Assembly (NCBI GenBank): GCA_038232055.1
Contig: JBBSIN010000032.1
Span: 1 to 26,027 of the forward strand
Direction of reading: 5' to 3'
Source of the DNA: JBBSIN01 sp038232055
GTDB lineage: Bacteria > Actinomycetota > Actinomycetes > JADGOV01
DNA: 26,027 bases
This document shows positions 1 through 8,243 of this stretch, piece by piece (within the stretch, counting starts at the first letter, position 1; each line of letters begins with the position of its first letter). The notes under the pieces were generated by a model that was not told the origin of the DNA, made no database searches, and worked only from the letters and a program-made list of their open reading frames with translations. The translations under genes were made by a program, and so were the position numbers.

Positions 1-1
1 G

Positions 2-958
2 ATCCTGGTCTGTGGTGAAGCGCTGATCGACCTGGTCCCGACGACGACCGACGCTACGACGTACGCCGCGCGCCCCGGCGGCAGCCCAGCCAACGTCGCG
101 GTCGCACTCGGCCGGCTCGGCGTCGACGCCGCCCTGCTGGCTCGGCTGGCTGGCGACGGGTTCGGCCGGCTCCTCCGCGAACACCTCCTGGCGTCCGGCG
201 TCGACGTCGGCCTTGCCATCGACTCGCCGGAACCGACGACCGTTGCGGTGGTCAACCTGGATGCGGCGGGCAAGGCCGAGTACACCTTCTACGTCGAGGG
301 CAGCGCCGATAGCGGGTGGCAGCCGGCCGAGCTGCCGGCGACGCTGCCCGACGCGACCGCGCTGCACGTGAGCGGTGCGTTGGCGATGGCCTTGCCGGCC
401 ATGGGCGACACGCTCGAGCTGCTGCTGCGGCGGGAACGACCGCACCGGACGATCACGTTCGATCCCAACGCCCGCTCCACCCTGGTCTTCGACGAGGCCG
501 CCTATCGCGACCGGCTGGACCGCTGGCTCCACCTCGCCGACGTCGTCAAGGTCGGTTCCGACGACCTCGGCTGGCTGGCTCCCAGTGAGCCCGTGCCCGA
601 GGTCGCCGCCCGATGGCGGCCCAAGGGGCCCGCGCTGGTGGTCGTCACGTGCGGAGAGCACGGGGTCTATGCGCTCGGCCCGAGCGGGCCGGTGGAGCTG
701 CCCGCCGTACCGGTCGAGGTCACCGACACGGTGGGTGCCGGCGACGCCTTCATGGCCGGGCTGCTGGCCGCTTTGGAACGGTCCGACCGGCTGTCGCGGA
801 GCCGGCTGAGCGAGCTGCCCGCCGGCGACCTGGTCGAGGCGTTGACCTACGCCCAGCACGTTGCCGCCATCACCTGCACCCAGGTCGGCGCGAACCCGCC
901 GACAAGCGGACAGGTGTCGGCATGGACCGCGGGGCACCGCGCCGGTAGCCGACGTTGA
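2..958 (+). CDS. PfkB-family carbohydrate kinase, fructokinase-like (5' end cut off)
   Basis: This is an ATP-dependent sugar kinase of the ribokinase/PfkB fold, acting in the cytoplasm on a sugar such as fructose. The frame is open from base 2, so only the first few residues are missing; 318 residues are visible and the family is usually 300-330. The visible N-terminus has the GEALIDLVP strand followed by the RPGGSPANVAVALGRLG substrate-binding motif. Near the C-terminus lies DTVGAGDAF (about 727-753), the second PfkB signature, which holds the anion hole and the catalytic Asp of GAGD. The substrate cannot be fixed from sequence; fructokinase is my best guess. Upstream neighbours are outside the window, and the gene converges on the esterase at 977-2071 with an 18-base gap. 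Confidence 0.9.
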   Translation: MLVCGEALIDLVPTTTDATTYAARPGGSPANVAVALGRLGVDAALLARLAGDGFGRLLREHLLASGVDVGLAIDSPEPTTVAVVNLDAAGKAEYTFYVEGSADSGWQPAELPATLPDATALHVSGALAMALPAMGDTLELLLRRERPHRTITFDPNARSTLVFDEAAYRDRLDRWLHLADVVKVGSDDLGWLAPSEPVPEVAARWRPKGPALVVVTCGEHGVYALGPSGPVELPAVPVEVTDTVGAGDAFMAGLLAALERSDRLSRSRLSELPAGDLVEALTYAQHVAAITCTQVGANPPTSGQVSAWTAGHRAGSRR

Positions 959-976
959 CGCCCGGCTCGACGTCAG

Positions 977-2071
977 CTACTCGTCCAGGGGAGCAAGGTC
1001 GAGACAGGCACGGAGCGCGTTCTCGACGTCGGTCGCGCGGGCGTGGCTGCCCATGGAGCCGGTGACGAAGCCAAACGCGTAGTTGCCTGCGGTGCTCGCC
1101 CACCCGACGCTGCCACCGAGCCCGCCCATGCCGAACCCGTCGACGTCCACGCCGAAGCCGAGACCCCACGCGTTCTCGTCGCCGAAGACGGCGTCGGCAC
1201 CTGAGCACTGGACGGTTGTCGCCTCGTGGAGGAGAGCCGGGGACAGGCACCTGCCCAGGAGGAGCGCGGCGTACAGGCCGGCGACGCCGCGGGCGGTGCC
1301 ATGCCCGTTCACGGCGGGCACCTCAGCCGCCCGCCATACCTTGCCGTTGACCACGCGCGGGTCTTGGGCTCCCGGCGGGTTGGCGATCGCCCGGCGGTAG
1401 AGCTCGGGCTTCCCGGAGGCGTTTCCCCGCCGGAAGCGATCGTCGAGGCCGGTGAGGTCGACCGCCCGCGACTGCGCAGCCGCGTCGAGGCCGACGAGGA
1501 AGTCCAACCTGAGCGGGCCGCACACCTCGTCGCGGAGGAACTGTCCCAGCGTCCGGCCGTCCACCCGCCGTACCAGCTCGCCGACGAGATGCCCGTAGAA
1601 CAGTGCCGACTCGCCGTGTGCGGTCCCCGGCTCCCACGCCGCCCGCTGACGGGCGAGCAGGCCGCAGAGCCTGTCCCAGTCGTAGAACACCTCGGTGGGA
1701 GCAGGCTCGTCGAGCGCGACGACGCCGGCTTGGTGCGAGAGCACCTGGCGAACGGTCGCCGGCGTACGGAACTCCGGCCAGTAGCGTTGCATCGGGGCGT
1801 CCGGGTCGAGCTCGCCACGGTCAACCAGCAGCAGCGCGCAGACCGCGGCGAACGGCTTGGTCACGGAGTACGGCTGTACGACGCTGTCCGCTTGCCATTC
1901 CCGGGTGCCGGCGGCGTCGGCCCAGCCGCCCCAGAGGTCGACCACCCACGCGCCGTCGTACCACACCGCCACGGCCGAACCGGTCCCGCTCGACGGAAGC
2001 ACAGCAGCGAACGCCTCGCGTACCGGCTCGAACCGACGGCTGACCGTGCCACCTACCTGCATGACCGCCAT
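977..2071 (-). CDS. serine beta-lactamase-like hydrolase / EstB-type esterase
   Basis: This 364-residue protein belongs to the class C beta-lactamase/penicillin-binding-protein-like family (Pfam Beta-lactamase), whose members in this size range are mostly esterases. The nucleophile motif S-x-x-K appears as SVTK (S69, K72). The second motif is YGH (Y159) instead of the Y-x-N of true lactamases. A GGLGGSVGWA stretch near the C-terminus is at the place of the third motif. There is no clear signal peptide, so it is probably cytoplasmic, which argues against an antibiotic-resistance role. Two starts are possible, ATG at 2071 and ATG at 2062, and neither has a strong ribosome site. It is divergent from the YjbR gene across 74 bases. 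The substrate is unknown. Confidence 0.88.
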   Translation of the reverse strand: MAVMQVGGTVSRRFEPVREAFAAVLPSSGTGSAVAVWYDGAWVVDLWGGWADAAGTREWQADSVVQPYSVTKPFAAVCALLLVDRGELDPDAPMQRYWPEFRTPATVRQVLSHQAGVVALDEPAPTEVFYDWDRLCGLLARQRAAWEPGTAHGESALFYGHLVGELVRRVDGRTLGQFLRDEVCGPLRLDFLVGLDAAAQSRAVDLTGLDDRFRRGNASGKPELYRRAIANPPGAQDPRVVNGKVWRAAEVPAVNGHGTARGVAGLYAALLLGRCLSPALLHEATTVQCSGADAVFGDENAWGLGFGVDVDGFGMGGLGGSVGWASTAGNYAFGFVTGSMGSHARATDVENALRACLDLAPLDE

Positions 2072-2145
2072 CCTGCCGCTGAGGTCGCCGAGAAAGAATG
2101 TGATGGAGCGACCCGAGCACGTCTCGCGGACACGAGGAGTCGGCC

Positions 2146-2526
2146 ATGCCGGTGCGGAAGAAGCCGCAGACGTTACGCGCCCAGCTGCACGAGCGGGCGC
2201 TGCAGCTTCCGGAGGCGTACGAGGATCATCCGTGGGGCGAGACGGTCGTCAAGGTCCGGAAGAAGATCTTCCTGTTCCTCGGCGTCGATGACGGCAGCTA
2301 CCCGCCGAGCTTCGGAGTGAAGCTGGTCGCCAGCCACGAGCAGGCTCTCGGCGTACCGGGGGCCGCGCCGATGGGCTACGGGCTGGGAAAGGCTGGCTGG
2401 GTGACGTTCGGCCTCGACGCCGACCTGCCGCCGGCCGACGTGCTCCTCGACTGGGTGGAGGAGAGCTACCGCATCGTTGCCCCCAAGCGGTTGGCCGCCT
2501 CGCTCGGCACCGCCGCCGACTCCTGA
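2146..2526 (+). CDS. MmcQ/YjbR family protein
   Basis: This is a 126-residue small basic protein of the YjbR/MmcQ family, a CyaY-like fold often annotated as DNA-binding. Its cellular job is not established. The family hallmark is the HPWGE block followed by VKVRKKIFLFLG near residues 28-45, then a lysine-rich turn and a C-terminal DWVEESYRIVAPKRLA helix typical of the family. A GAGGAG-like ribosome site (in gacacgaggagtcggcc) precedes the ATG. The MFS gene follows after 37 bases, so the two could share a transcript. Length is normal and nothing looks broken. Confidence 0.88.
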   Translation: MPVRKKPQTLRAQLHERALQLPEAYEDHPWGETVVKVRKKIFLFLGVDDGSYPPSFGVKLVASHEQALGVPGAAPMGYGLGKAGWVTFGLDADLPPADVLLDWVEESYRIVAPKRLAASLGTAADS

Positions 2527-2563
2527 CAGACGCGCGAAACCCAGCTAACGGAGGAGACCCGCA

Positions 2564-3817
2564 ATGACAACGCCGGACGACGCGGCGACCGGCACGAGCC
2601 AGGGATGGCTCACCGGCGGTGTCGTCAGTGTCGGTGCGGCGAGCTTCTTCTCCGACGCCGGCCACGAGATCGCCACCTCGGTGCTGCCGAGCTTCCTCAC
2701 CTCGACCCTGCACGCGAGCCCGGGGGCGCTCGGGGTGATCGAGGGCAGCTCCGACGCGTTGGTCGGGCTCAGCAAGCTCGCCGGCGGGCCGCTGTCGAAC
2801 GATCCGCAGCGCAGAGCACGGATCGCGTCCGGCGGCTACCTCGGTACGGCGCTGGCCACCGGCGCCATCGGGCTCGCCGTCACCGTCTGGCAGGTCGCCG
2901 TACTTCGGGCGCTGGCGTGGGCGTCCCGCGGCATCCGGTCCCCCGCGCGCGACACGCTCCTGACGTCACTCGTCCCCTCGGGTGCCTACGGGCGGGCCTT
3001 CGGCGTCGAGCGCGCGGGGGACAACGCGGGCGCGATCGTCGGTCCGCTGCTCGCCGCGGCCCTCGTCGCCACCGTGGGCATCCGGCACGCCATCTGGTTC
3101 GCGGTGGTTCCCGGCCTCCTCGCCGCCGCTGCGATCACGGTCGCCGGCCGGCAGGCCAGAGGGACCATCACGAGCGCCACGGCTCGCCGTACGCTGTCCC
3201 TCAATCTGGCGGAGCTGCGCCGCGCCGGGCTGGCCCGCACTCTGGCGCCCGCCGCGCTGTTCGAGCTGGGCAACGTGGCGACGACCCTGCTCATCCTGCG
3301 GGCGACGACGCTGCTGCACACCGACGGCCGGACGCTGGCCGCTGCGACGTCGCTGGCGATCCTGCTCTACGCCTGCCACAACGCCGCCGCGACGCTCAGT
3401 GCGCTCGGCGGTGGCCACCTCCTCGACCGCGCGGGGCCGAGGGTGGTCTTCGCCTCGGGCGCCGCGGCGTACGTCGTTGGCTACGGCATTTTCGCGGTCG
3501 ACCAGCACGCCTGGGGGGTGCTGCTTGCCGGCTTCGTGCTCGCGGGCATGGGAATCGGCTTCGCGGAGACGGCCGAGTCCACCGTCGTCGCGCAGATGCT
3601 CCCCGACCGCCTACGCGGCAACGGCTTCGGCGTCCTCGGTCTCGTCCAGTCCCTCGGCGACCTCGCCTCCTCCGCGGTCGTTGGCGTCCTGTGGACCGTC
3701 GCCTCGCCGACGATCGGGTTCGCGTACGCCGCCGCCTGGATGCTCGCGTCGCTGCTCGCCGCCAAGCTTCTTGCCCCGGCGTACGGCGACCGCCCGGGCG
3801 TTATCGTCGACGTATGA
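2564..3817 (+). CDS. MFS transporter
   Basis: This is a 417-residue major facilitator superfamily permease with about twelve hydrophobic segments and little extramembrane sequence, consistent with a proton-coupled exporter in the cytoplasmic membrane. The segment RALAWASRGIRSPARDTLL (about residues 123-141) sits where the conserved loop after the fourth helix is expected. A repeat of the half-transporter pattern follows a basic central loop (QARGTITSATARRTLSL). A strong GGAGGA ribosome site lies at 2550-2555, eight bases before the ATG. The stop codon TGA at 3815-3817 overlaps an ATG at 3814, which opens a 16-codon frame leading into the CDF gene; this suggests coupled translation. The substrate cannot be inferred. 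Confidence 0.9.
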   Translation: MTTPDDAATGTSQGWLTGGVVSVGAASFFSDAGHEIATSVLPSFLTSTLHASPGALGVIEGSSDALVGLSKLAGGPLSNDPQRRARIASGGYLGTALATGAIGLAVTVWQVAVLRALAWASRGIRSPARDTLLTSLVPSGAYGRAFGVERAGDNAGAIVGPLLAAALVATVGIRHAIWFAVVPGLLAAAAITVAGRQARGTITSATARRTLSLNLAELRRAGLARTLAPAALFELGNVATTLLILRATTLLHTDGRTLAAATSLAILLYACHNAAATLSALGGGHLLDRAGPRVVFASGAAAYVVGYGIFAVDQHAWGVLLAGFVLAGMGIGFAETAESTVVAQMLPDRLRGNGFGVLGLVQSLGDLASSAVVGVLWTVASPTIGFAYAAAWMLASLLAAKLLAPAYGDRPGVIVDV

Positions 3818-3860
3818 GCGGTCGTTCCGACGTCGCGGCCGGCGGGCCGGGCGGCACGTC

Positions 3861-4778
3861 TTGACCGAACGGCACCGTCATCAGCACACGACGTCGGCCG
3901 CGGGGCAGCGCACCCGGCTGGTCGCGGTGCTCGCCATCACCGTCACGGTGCTGGTCGCCGAGGTCGTCGGCGGGATCCTGACCAACAGCCTGGTCCTGCT
4001 TGCGGATGCCGGACACATGGCGAGCGACGCGGCGGGGATCGGCCTGGCCCTCGCGGGCATTTGGTTCGGCACGCGGCCCGAGACGCCGCAGCGGACGTTC
4101 GGCTACCAGCGGGCGGAGATCCTCGCCGCCGTCGTCAACGCGGTGCTGCTCTTCGGTGTCGGCGGCTACATCCTGGTCGAGGCGGTGCGGCGACTGTTCG
4201 AGCCGCCCGAGGTCGGCAGCGGCCTCATGGTCGTCTTCGGCCTCGTCGCGCTGGCCGGCAACACCGTGTCACTGTCCCTGCTGTGGAAGGGACAGCGGGA
4301 GAGCCTCACTGTGCACGGCGCGTTCCTGGAGGTGGCCTCCGACGCGCTCGGCGCCGTCGCCGTCATCGTCGCCGCCCTCTTCATCTCCGTCACCGGGTTC
4401 GCCCGAGCGGACGCCGTCGCCTCGCTGCTGATCGGCGCGCTGATCCTGCCGCGGACGTGGCGGCTGCTGCGCGAGGCGATCGAGGTATTGCTGGAGTCGA
4501 CGCCGCGCGGCGTGGACATCGGTGACATCCGCCGGCACATCGCCGAGACTCCCGGCGTGGTCGGCTGCCACGACCTGCACGCGTGGACGATCACCAGCGG
4601 CGTGCCGGTGCTGTCCGCACACGTCGTCGTCACCGACCGGGTGCTGGCGGACGGCACGGCACCGCAGCTGCTCGACCAGCTGCAGGAGTGCCTCGCCAGC
4701 CATTTCGACCTCGCGCACTGCACGTTCCAGCTGGAGCCGGCTGGTCATGCCGACCACGAGCGGGCTGGGCATCCCTGA
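3861..4778 (+). CDS. cation diffusion facilitator (CDF) transporter, CzcD/ZitB-like
   Basis: This is a divalent-metal/proton antiporter of the cytoplasmic membrane, exporting Zn(II) and perhaps Co(II) or Cd(II). The first metal site is in helix 2, DAGHMASD. The second is in helix 5, HGAFLEVASD, the H-x-x-x-D pattern of zinc-type CDFs. Six membrane segments are followed by a C-terminal cytoplasmic domain ending HFDLAHCTFQLEP, also typical. The N-terminus is histidine-rich (HRHQH). No ATG or GTG exists in frame upstream, so I chose TTG at 3861, giving 305 residues, normal for the family. The TTG overlaps the TGA (3862-3864) of a 16-codon frame that begins at the MFS stop codon; see the findings. 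Confidence 0.88.
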   Translation: MTERHRHQHTTSAAGQRTRLVAVLAITVTVLVAEVVGGILTNSLVLLADAGHMASDAAGIGLALAGIWFGTRPETPQRTFGYQRAEILAAVVNAVLLFGVGGYILVEAVRRLFEPPEVGSGLMVVFGLVALAGNTVSLSLLWKGQRESLTVHGAFLEVASDALGAVAVIVAALFISVTGFARADAVASLLIGALILPRTWRLLREAIEVLLESTPRGVDIGDIRRHIAETPGVVGCHDLHAWTITSGVPVLSAHVVVTDRVLADGTAPQLLDQLQECLASHFDLAHCTFQLEPAGHADHERAGHP

Positions 4779-4915
4779 GCTCGTCGTACCGGACGGGCAC
4801 CACTGCCCCGTACGGGAAGCGCTTACGATCCCCTAACCTTTCCACGCCGACCGCATACGCGGCGCCGTAACGGTGGTTATGTGGCGATCTCATCCCTTCC
4901 CGCGAGAGGTCCCAC

Positions 4916-6238
4916 ATGCGAACACGCAAGGCGGCACGTTGGGCGGCCGTCGCCAGCGCGGCGGTCACGATCCCACTGATCGTCTACACCCAGGCCACGG
5001 CAAGCCCGAAGGCAGCCACCACCGGCTCGTCCGTACCCGGACAGAGCAGTGGCCGGCTCCCGAACAGCAAGATCATCCTGCAGAGTGTGGTCCAGGTGAA
5101 CCTCGACCACTTCAGCGCCACCCTCCCGCTGCACAAGGGCACCTTCCAGGGGAAGCGGGTCTGGTACATCGTCACGGAGGCGTCGGACGAGGGAGCCGCC
5201 AGCGACCTCAACGTGAACTTCGCCCCGAAGCTGGCCAACATGGCCATCGGCTGCCCGTCCTGCGTGCAGGTCGTGACCCGCACCGTGCCGAAGGGCAACA
5301 AGTTCGGCGAGGCGATCACTCAGTTCGAGGGAGTCCCGAACTTCAGCCCGCGCCGGATGCTCAAGGCCGGCCCGACGGGCTTTCCGCCCGCGGTAGCCAA
5401 GCCAGGCGCCGTCGGTGACGCGCACTACAGCCCGTTCATTCGGTTCCGCGGCTCCACCACCGTCTACAACGCTCCCATCGTCGCGGTCGGCAATGGGCCC
5501 TTCGACGTGGTTCGGCACTCCAACACGGCCGACCGGGTACTCGCCATTCACCGCGCGAAGAAGGCGGGGCCTGGGCAGTACTACGCGCCGTCGGTCGAGC
5601 TGCTCGTTATCCGCGGCTTCGACTCCGGGCAGCCGATCCTCTACATCAGCACGGAGTCGAACGACCCGATCACGGCGACCCTCGAGCGGGCGGTCTACGT
5701 GCCGCTGCTCGGCAAGACGCCGTTCATGGGTGGCGACGACTTCCTGGGCTCGGTGCGCGAGCGCATCTTCCCCTTCGTCAATGGCCAGACCGGCCGCAAC
5801 AACCCGCAGGCGCAAGGGCTGGCCCACCTGATCCTCGACGGCCATGCTGCCGAGGACGCCTCGCTCGGCAACAAGGCGCTGATCAGGGCCCTCCGAGCCG
5901 GTGGCGACGCGATGAACGTGCAGGGCGACTTCCCCACCCTGACCGAGCCGCACCGCAGGTTCGCCTACAGCCCGCTGTGGGAAGCCAACTTCGCGCAGTG
6001 GACTGACAAGGCGGTTCGCCGTGGTCTCAACAAGCGGCAGACCGACGAGTTCCAGATTCTGAACCTGGCCGCGACTCGTCCCGACCTGCTGACCGGGCCG
6101 CTGGGCGTGCCGTTCGGCTCGACGAACGTGCTGATCAACTGCCCGGTGATCGGCTTCCTGGCGCAGATGCCCACCGAGGACCTCGTCACCCCGGTGCCGG
6201 GGGCCCAGGTCGAGACTCGGGGGTCATTTCGCCGCTGA
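4916..6238 (+). CDS. secreted protein of unknown function
   Basis: This is a 440-residue exported protein. Residues 1-30 form a Sec signal peptide: basic MRTRK, a hydrophobic stretch, then an A-T-A type cleavage site followed by SP. The mature part has no membrane helix. It contains a CPSC pair (C113, C116), a third Cys in LINCPVIG near the C-terminus, and a YSPLWEANFAQWTD block around residue 350. I recall uncharacterised secreted proteins carrying a similar YSPLW block but cannot assign a function. A GAGAGG ribosome site precedes the ATG. The gene stands alone and ends at a strong terminator hairpin 20 bases after the stop. Codon use looks like that of its neighbours. Confidence 0.85.
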   Translation: MRTRKAARWAAVASAAVTIPLIVYTQATASPKAATTGSSVPGQSSGRLPNSKIILQSVVQVNLDHFSATLPLHKGTFQGKRVWYIVTEASDEGAASDLNVNFAPKLANMAIGCPSCVQVVTRTVPKGNKFGEAITQFEGVPNFSPRRMLKAGPTGFPPAVAKPGAVGDAHYSPFIRFRGSTTVYNAPIVAVGNGPFDVVRHSNTADRVLAIHRAKKAGPGQYYAPSVELLVIRGFDSGQPILYISTESNDPITATLERAVYVPLLGKTPFMGGDDFLGSVRERIFPFVNGQTGRNNPQAQGLAHLILDGHAAEDASLGNKALIRALRAGGDAMNVQGDFPTLTEPHRRFAYSPLWEANFAQWTDKAVRRGLNKRQTDEFQILNLAATRPDLLTGPLGVPFGSTNVLINCPVIGFLAQMPTEDLVTPVPGAQVETRGSFRR

Positions 6239-6257
6239 CCGTAGTACCTGAACGCAC

Positions 6258-6293
6258 AACGGCCGCGGGCGGAGTTCTCCGCCCGCGGCCGTT
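6258..6293. terminator. terminator hairpin between 4916-6238 and the frameshifted gene
   Basis: A perfect 16-bp inverted repeat (6258-6273 with 6278-6293, very GC-rich) is closed by a four-base loop, gttc. It begins 20 bases after the TGA of the secreted protein gene and 20 bases from the stop of the opposing minus-strand gene, so it can serve both. There is no U-run after the stem, which is common for actinobacterial terminators. Confidence 0.85.
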
Positions 6294-6312
6294 GCCCTGA
6301 TGGGGAGCCAGC

Positions 6313-6739
6313 TCAGGGAAGGAGGTGAACGACGATTCCTTCCTGGTGGCCGGCCCCTGCCTCGGTGACCTGCCCCCGTGCGTTCTGGTAGCGACCGGTG
6401 CCGCCGGTGACGGCGCTGGCGATTGTTTTCCTTCTCCCCGTTCTCGCCGATGGCGTTGGAACCCTCGATGGTGATCGACCCGTCCTTGAGCTTGAATACC
6501 TCGACGCAGACCTGCTCGTGACCGGCAGGGTCGGTGAGAACGCAGCGTCCGTTGGTCTCGCCGACCCGCTTGCCGGTCTTAGTGCTCTGCAGCGTGCCGG
6601 TGAAGATGTCCTCGTCGCCCTGGCTGCGTCCCTTACGGCCGAGGTCGAGGTGCGTCTCGTGATGTCAGGAAGCCGCCGCCGACGACGACTGCTCCCGCGG
6701 TCGCCGCCGCCCCGACGGCATTGCGATCTTCGCGCGCAT
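6313..6739 (-). pseudogene. allene oxide cyclase barrel/dirigent-like protein, frameshifted
   Basis: No single frame covers this gene, but three minus-strand frames together give a recognisable secreted barrel protein. An ATG at 6739 has an excellent AAGGGAGG ribosome site 5 bases upstream. A signal-peptide-like segment (AVGAAATAGAVVVGGGFL) lies in a second frame near 6668-6722. The body, HLDLGRKGRSQGDEDIFTGTL onward, lies back in the ATG frame but just after a TGA (6665-6667). The end, AVTGGTGRYQNARGQVTE, is in a third frame and stops at 6313. The pieces are collinear and match the order in dirigent-like actinobacterial proteins. The last shift falls at an A4 run near 6425-6428. Either this is a decayed gene or the sequence has two or three indel errors. 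Confidence 0.75.
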
Positions 6740-6914
6740 GGTGCCTCCCTTGTCGATGCAGCATTCCTGCCTGGATTTGGTACAGGTGTCGCGGAGGCTA
6801 GCGGTTCGCCCATTTCGGTACAGATTGGATTAATCGGTCAATTCGCTGACCGGGTACGGTGGTCGGAACCTCACGCCGTACCGGCTGCGGCTGTGACGAC
6901 GTACGGAGCCGCTC

Positions 6915-7358
6915 ATGTCCGCATATCCCGTAAAGGCGACGGCAGCCGCCTGCCTACTGCTCCTGGTCACCGCGGCCGGCTGCGCTGAGAAGGACAAGGT
7001 GGAGGCCCAGGCAAAAAAGGCCGTCGGGGCGACGTGCCCGACGGAGATCGACGTCAAGGCGGCTCAGCAGTTGCCGGCCGACGTACCGGCGCCGACGGGT
7101 GCGACGGTCTACCGCAACGACGCGCAGGGCAAGACGCAGGTGTGGTTCGCTTCGCTCCAGGGCGTCCCCGACGACATCGTCAAGGTGCGCGACCAGGTAG
7201 CAAGTGACCTCGCCGCGAAGGGCTACGAGATCGAGGGCAAGGACCAGGAGCCGGGAGCCGAGGCCGAGGCGGAGTTCAAGGGACCGCACGAGGGGACCAT
7301 CCAGGTCCGCACGCTCTGCCAGGATCGCCTCGTCGTGCGTTACAAGCTCACCGCGTAG
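6915..7358 (+). CDS. putative lipoprotein of unknown function
   Basis: This 147-residue protein has a lipoprotein signal: a hydrophobic stretch (ATAAACLLLLVTAAG) ending in a lipobox-like AAGC with Cys23 as the predicted lipidation site. The mature part is small, charged and soluble, with two further cysteines (in ATCPTEID and RTLCQDR) that could form a disulphide outside the cell. A GGAG ribosome site lies 6 bases before the ATG. It is divergent from the frameshifted barrel gene, across a 175-base region with an AT-rich patch (ggattaatcggtcaattc, near 6827-6844) that is a likely promoter area. I recognise no named family. Confidence 0.8.
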   Translation: MSAYPVKATAAACLLLLVTAAGCAEKDKVEAQAKKAVGATCPTEIDVKAAQQLPADVPAPTGATVYRNDAQGKTQVWFASLQGVPDDIVKVRDQVASDLAAKGYEIEGKDQEPGAEAEAEFKGPHEGTIQVRTLCQDRLVVRYKLTA

Positions 7359-7533
7359 CCGGCCCTTGCGCATCGGCGCGCCTCGTCGTTGTAGGCCGGT
7401 GCGTCAGAACGTCGATCCCGTCGAATAGTCGACGACACGCCGCGGCACGTCGTACGGCGGAGCGCTTTCCGGGCTTACCTTTTCCGTACCGGAACGGCAA
7501 CATCGCCGCCTGTTCTTCGCCCGGGGGACTTCG

Positions 7534-8055
7534 ATGATCCACACCATCCTCGGCGCCACCGGTGCAACCGCCGCCGTGCTGCTCGGCCTAGCCGACCCGG
7601 CCGGCGCTGCTGCGCCTCCCGCCGTACGCGCTATCACCGGCGCCGCGCAGGCCACCCACACCGGCAGTGCCTATCCGTTCTATGTTCGCGGCCGCACCTG
7701 CGCACGCAGCGGCGGCGCCCACGGCTACGGCGCCCTTACCATTCAGGTCGAGCAAGACGAGCTCGGCGTCTCCCGCACCAACTACTTCGTCCAGCTGGCG
7801 CAGCTGCAGTACTTCGCCGGCGGCCGCTGGCACGCCGACTCGCGCATTGCCAAGGCTCGCTCGGCGCAGTTCGCCAACGACGCGCGCAGCTTCACCTACA
7901 CCCGCACCTGGAAGGCCAGCTTCGGCCCCAACGAAGCCGGTCGTCCCGCCCGCCTGGTCCTCAAGCTCAGCTGGAAGAGCAACGCCGGCACCCTCGCCTA
8001 CCTCGGCGACGACGTCACCGTCGCCATGGCCGTCGCAAGCCCCACCTGCTCCTGA
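7534..8055 (+). CDS. secreted protein of unknown function
   Basis: This is a 173-residue predicted exported protein. The N-terminus (MIHTILGATGATAAVLLGLADPAGA) is a short signal peptide with an A-G-A type cleavage site; it is only weakly basic, so export is likely but not certain. The mature part contains many Tyr, Trp and Phe residues spaced as in beta strands. It has one Cys early (GRTCARSGG) and one at the end (SPTCS), which could pair. A GGGGGA ribosome site precedes the ATG. Upstream lie two small palindromes, arms CGTCGA/TCGACG at 7419-7434 and TTCCG/CGGAA at 7482-7494, which may be operators. The stop codon is inside a 15-bp tandem duplication. Confidence 0.8.
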   Translation: MIHTILGATGATAAVLLGLADPAGAAAPPAVRAITGAAQATHTGSAYPFYVRGRTCARSGGAHGYGALTIQVEQDELGVSRTNYFVQLAQLQYFAGGRWHADSRIAKARSAQFANDARSFTYTRTWKASFGPNEAGRPARLVLKLSWKSNAGTLAYLGDDVTVAMAVASPTCS

Positions 8056-8070
8056 CCCACCTGCTCCTGA
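8041..8070 (+). repeat. 15-bp perfect tandem duplication across a stop codon
   Basis: The unit cccacctgctcctga occurs twice with no gap (8041-8055 and 8056-8070). The first copy encodes the last residues P-T-C-S and the TGA of the upstream gene; the second repeats the same codons and a second in-frame TGA. Readthrough would add only five residues. Confidence 0.95.
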
Positions 8071-8132
8071 TCCGTCCGCGCGTCCCCCCGGTCGCCGCTG
8101 CCGGGCAACCGCCGCCGCGCGCCAGATCTCGG

Positions 8133-8180
8133 GGCTGTGGAGTCCGGTACGTGCTGGAACACGCACCGGACTCCACAGCC
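8133..8180. terminator. bidirectional terminator hairpin
   Basis: A 16-bp perfect inverted repeat (ggctgtggagtccggt at 8133-8148 against its complement at 8165-8180) encloses a loop that can itself pair four more bases (CGTG with CACG). It sits between two converging genes, 78 bases after the stop at 8055 and 63 bases beyond the stop of the VOC gene. No U-run follows. Confidence 0.85.
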
Positions 8181-8243
8181 TGCGGAAAGCTGGGGAGGGA
8201 TGACGCAGGGCCGGGCTGGGGCGGGAGAGGGTGACCGGCCGAC

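Noticed and set aside
977..2071. Antibiotic-resistance beta-lactamase
   Set aside because: The second motif is YGH, not Y-x-N, and there is no signal peptide. The overall pattern fits EstB-type esterases, so I give no resistance call.
6398..6988. 196-codon plus-strand frame over the barrel gene
   Set aside because: The minus strand here holds the recognisable barrel protein pieces, with a ribosome site. The plus frame has no start signal and runs into the lipoprotein gene in another frame.
7490..7514. ECF-like promoter (CGGAAC, 16 bases, GTT) before the secreted protein gene at 7534
   Set aside because: The spacing is two bases short of the SigR consensus and the -35 element is imperfect. 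Such matches are common by chance in this composition.
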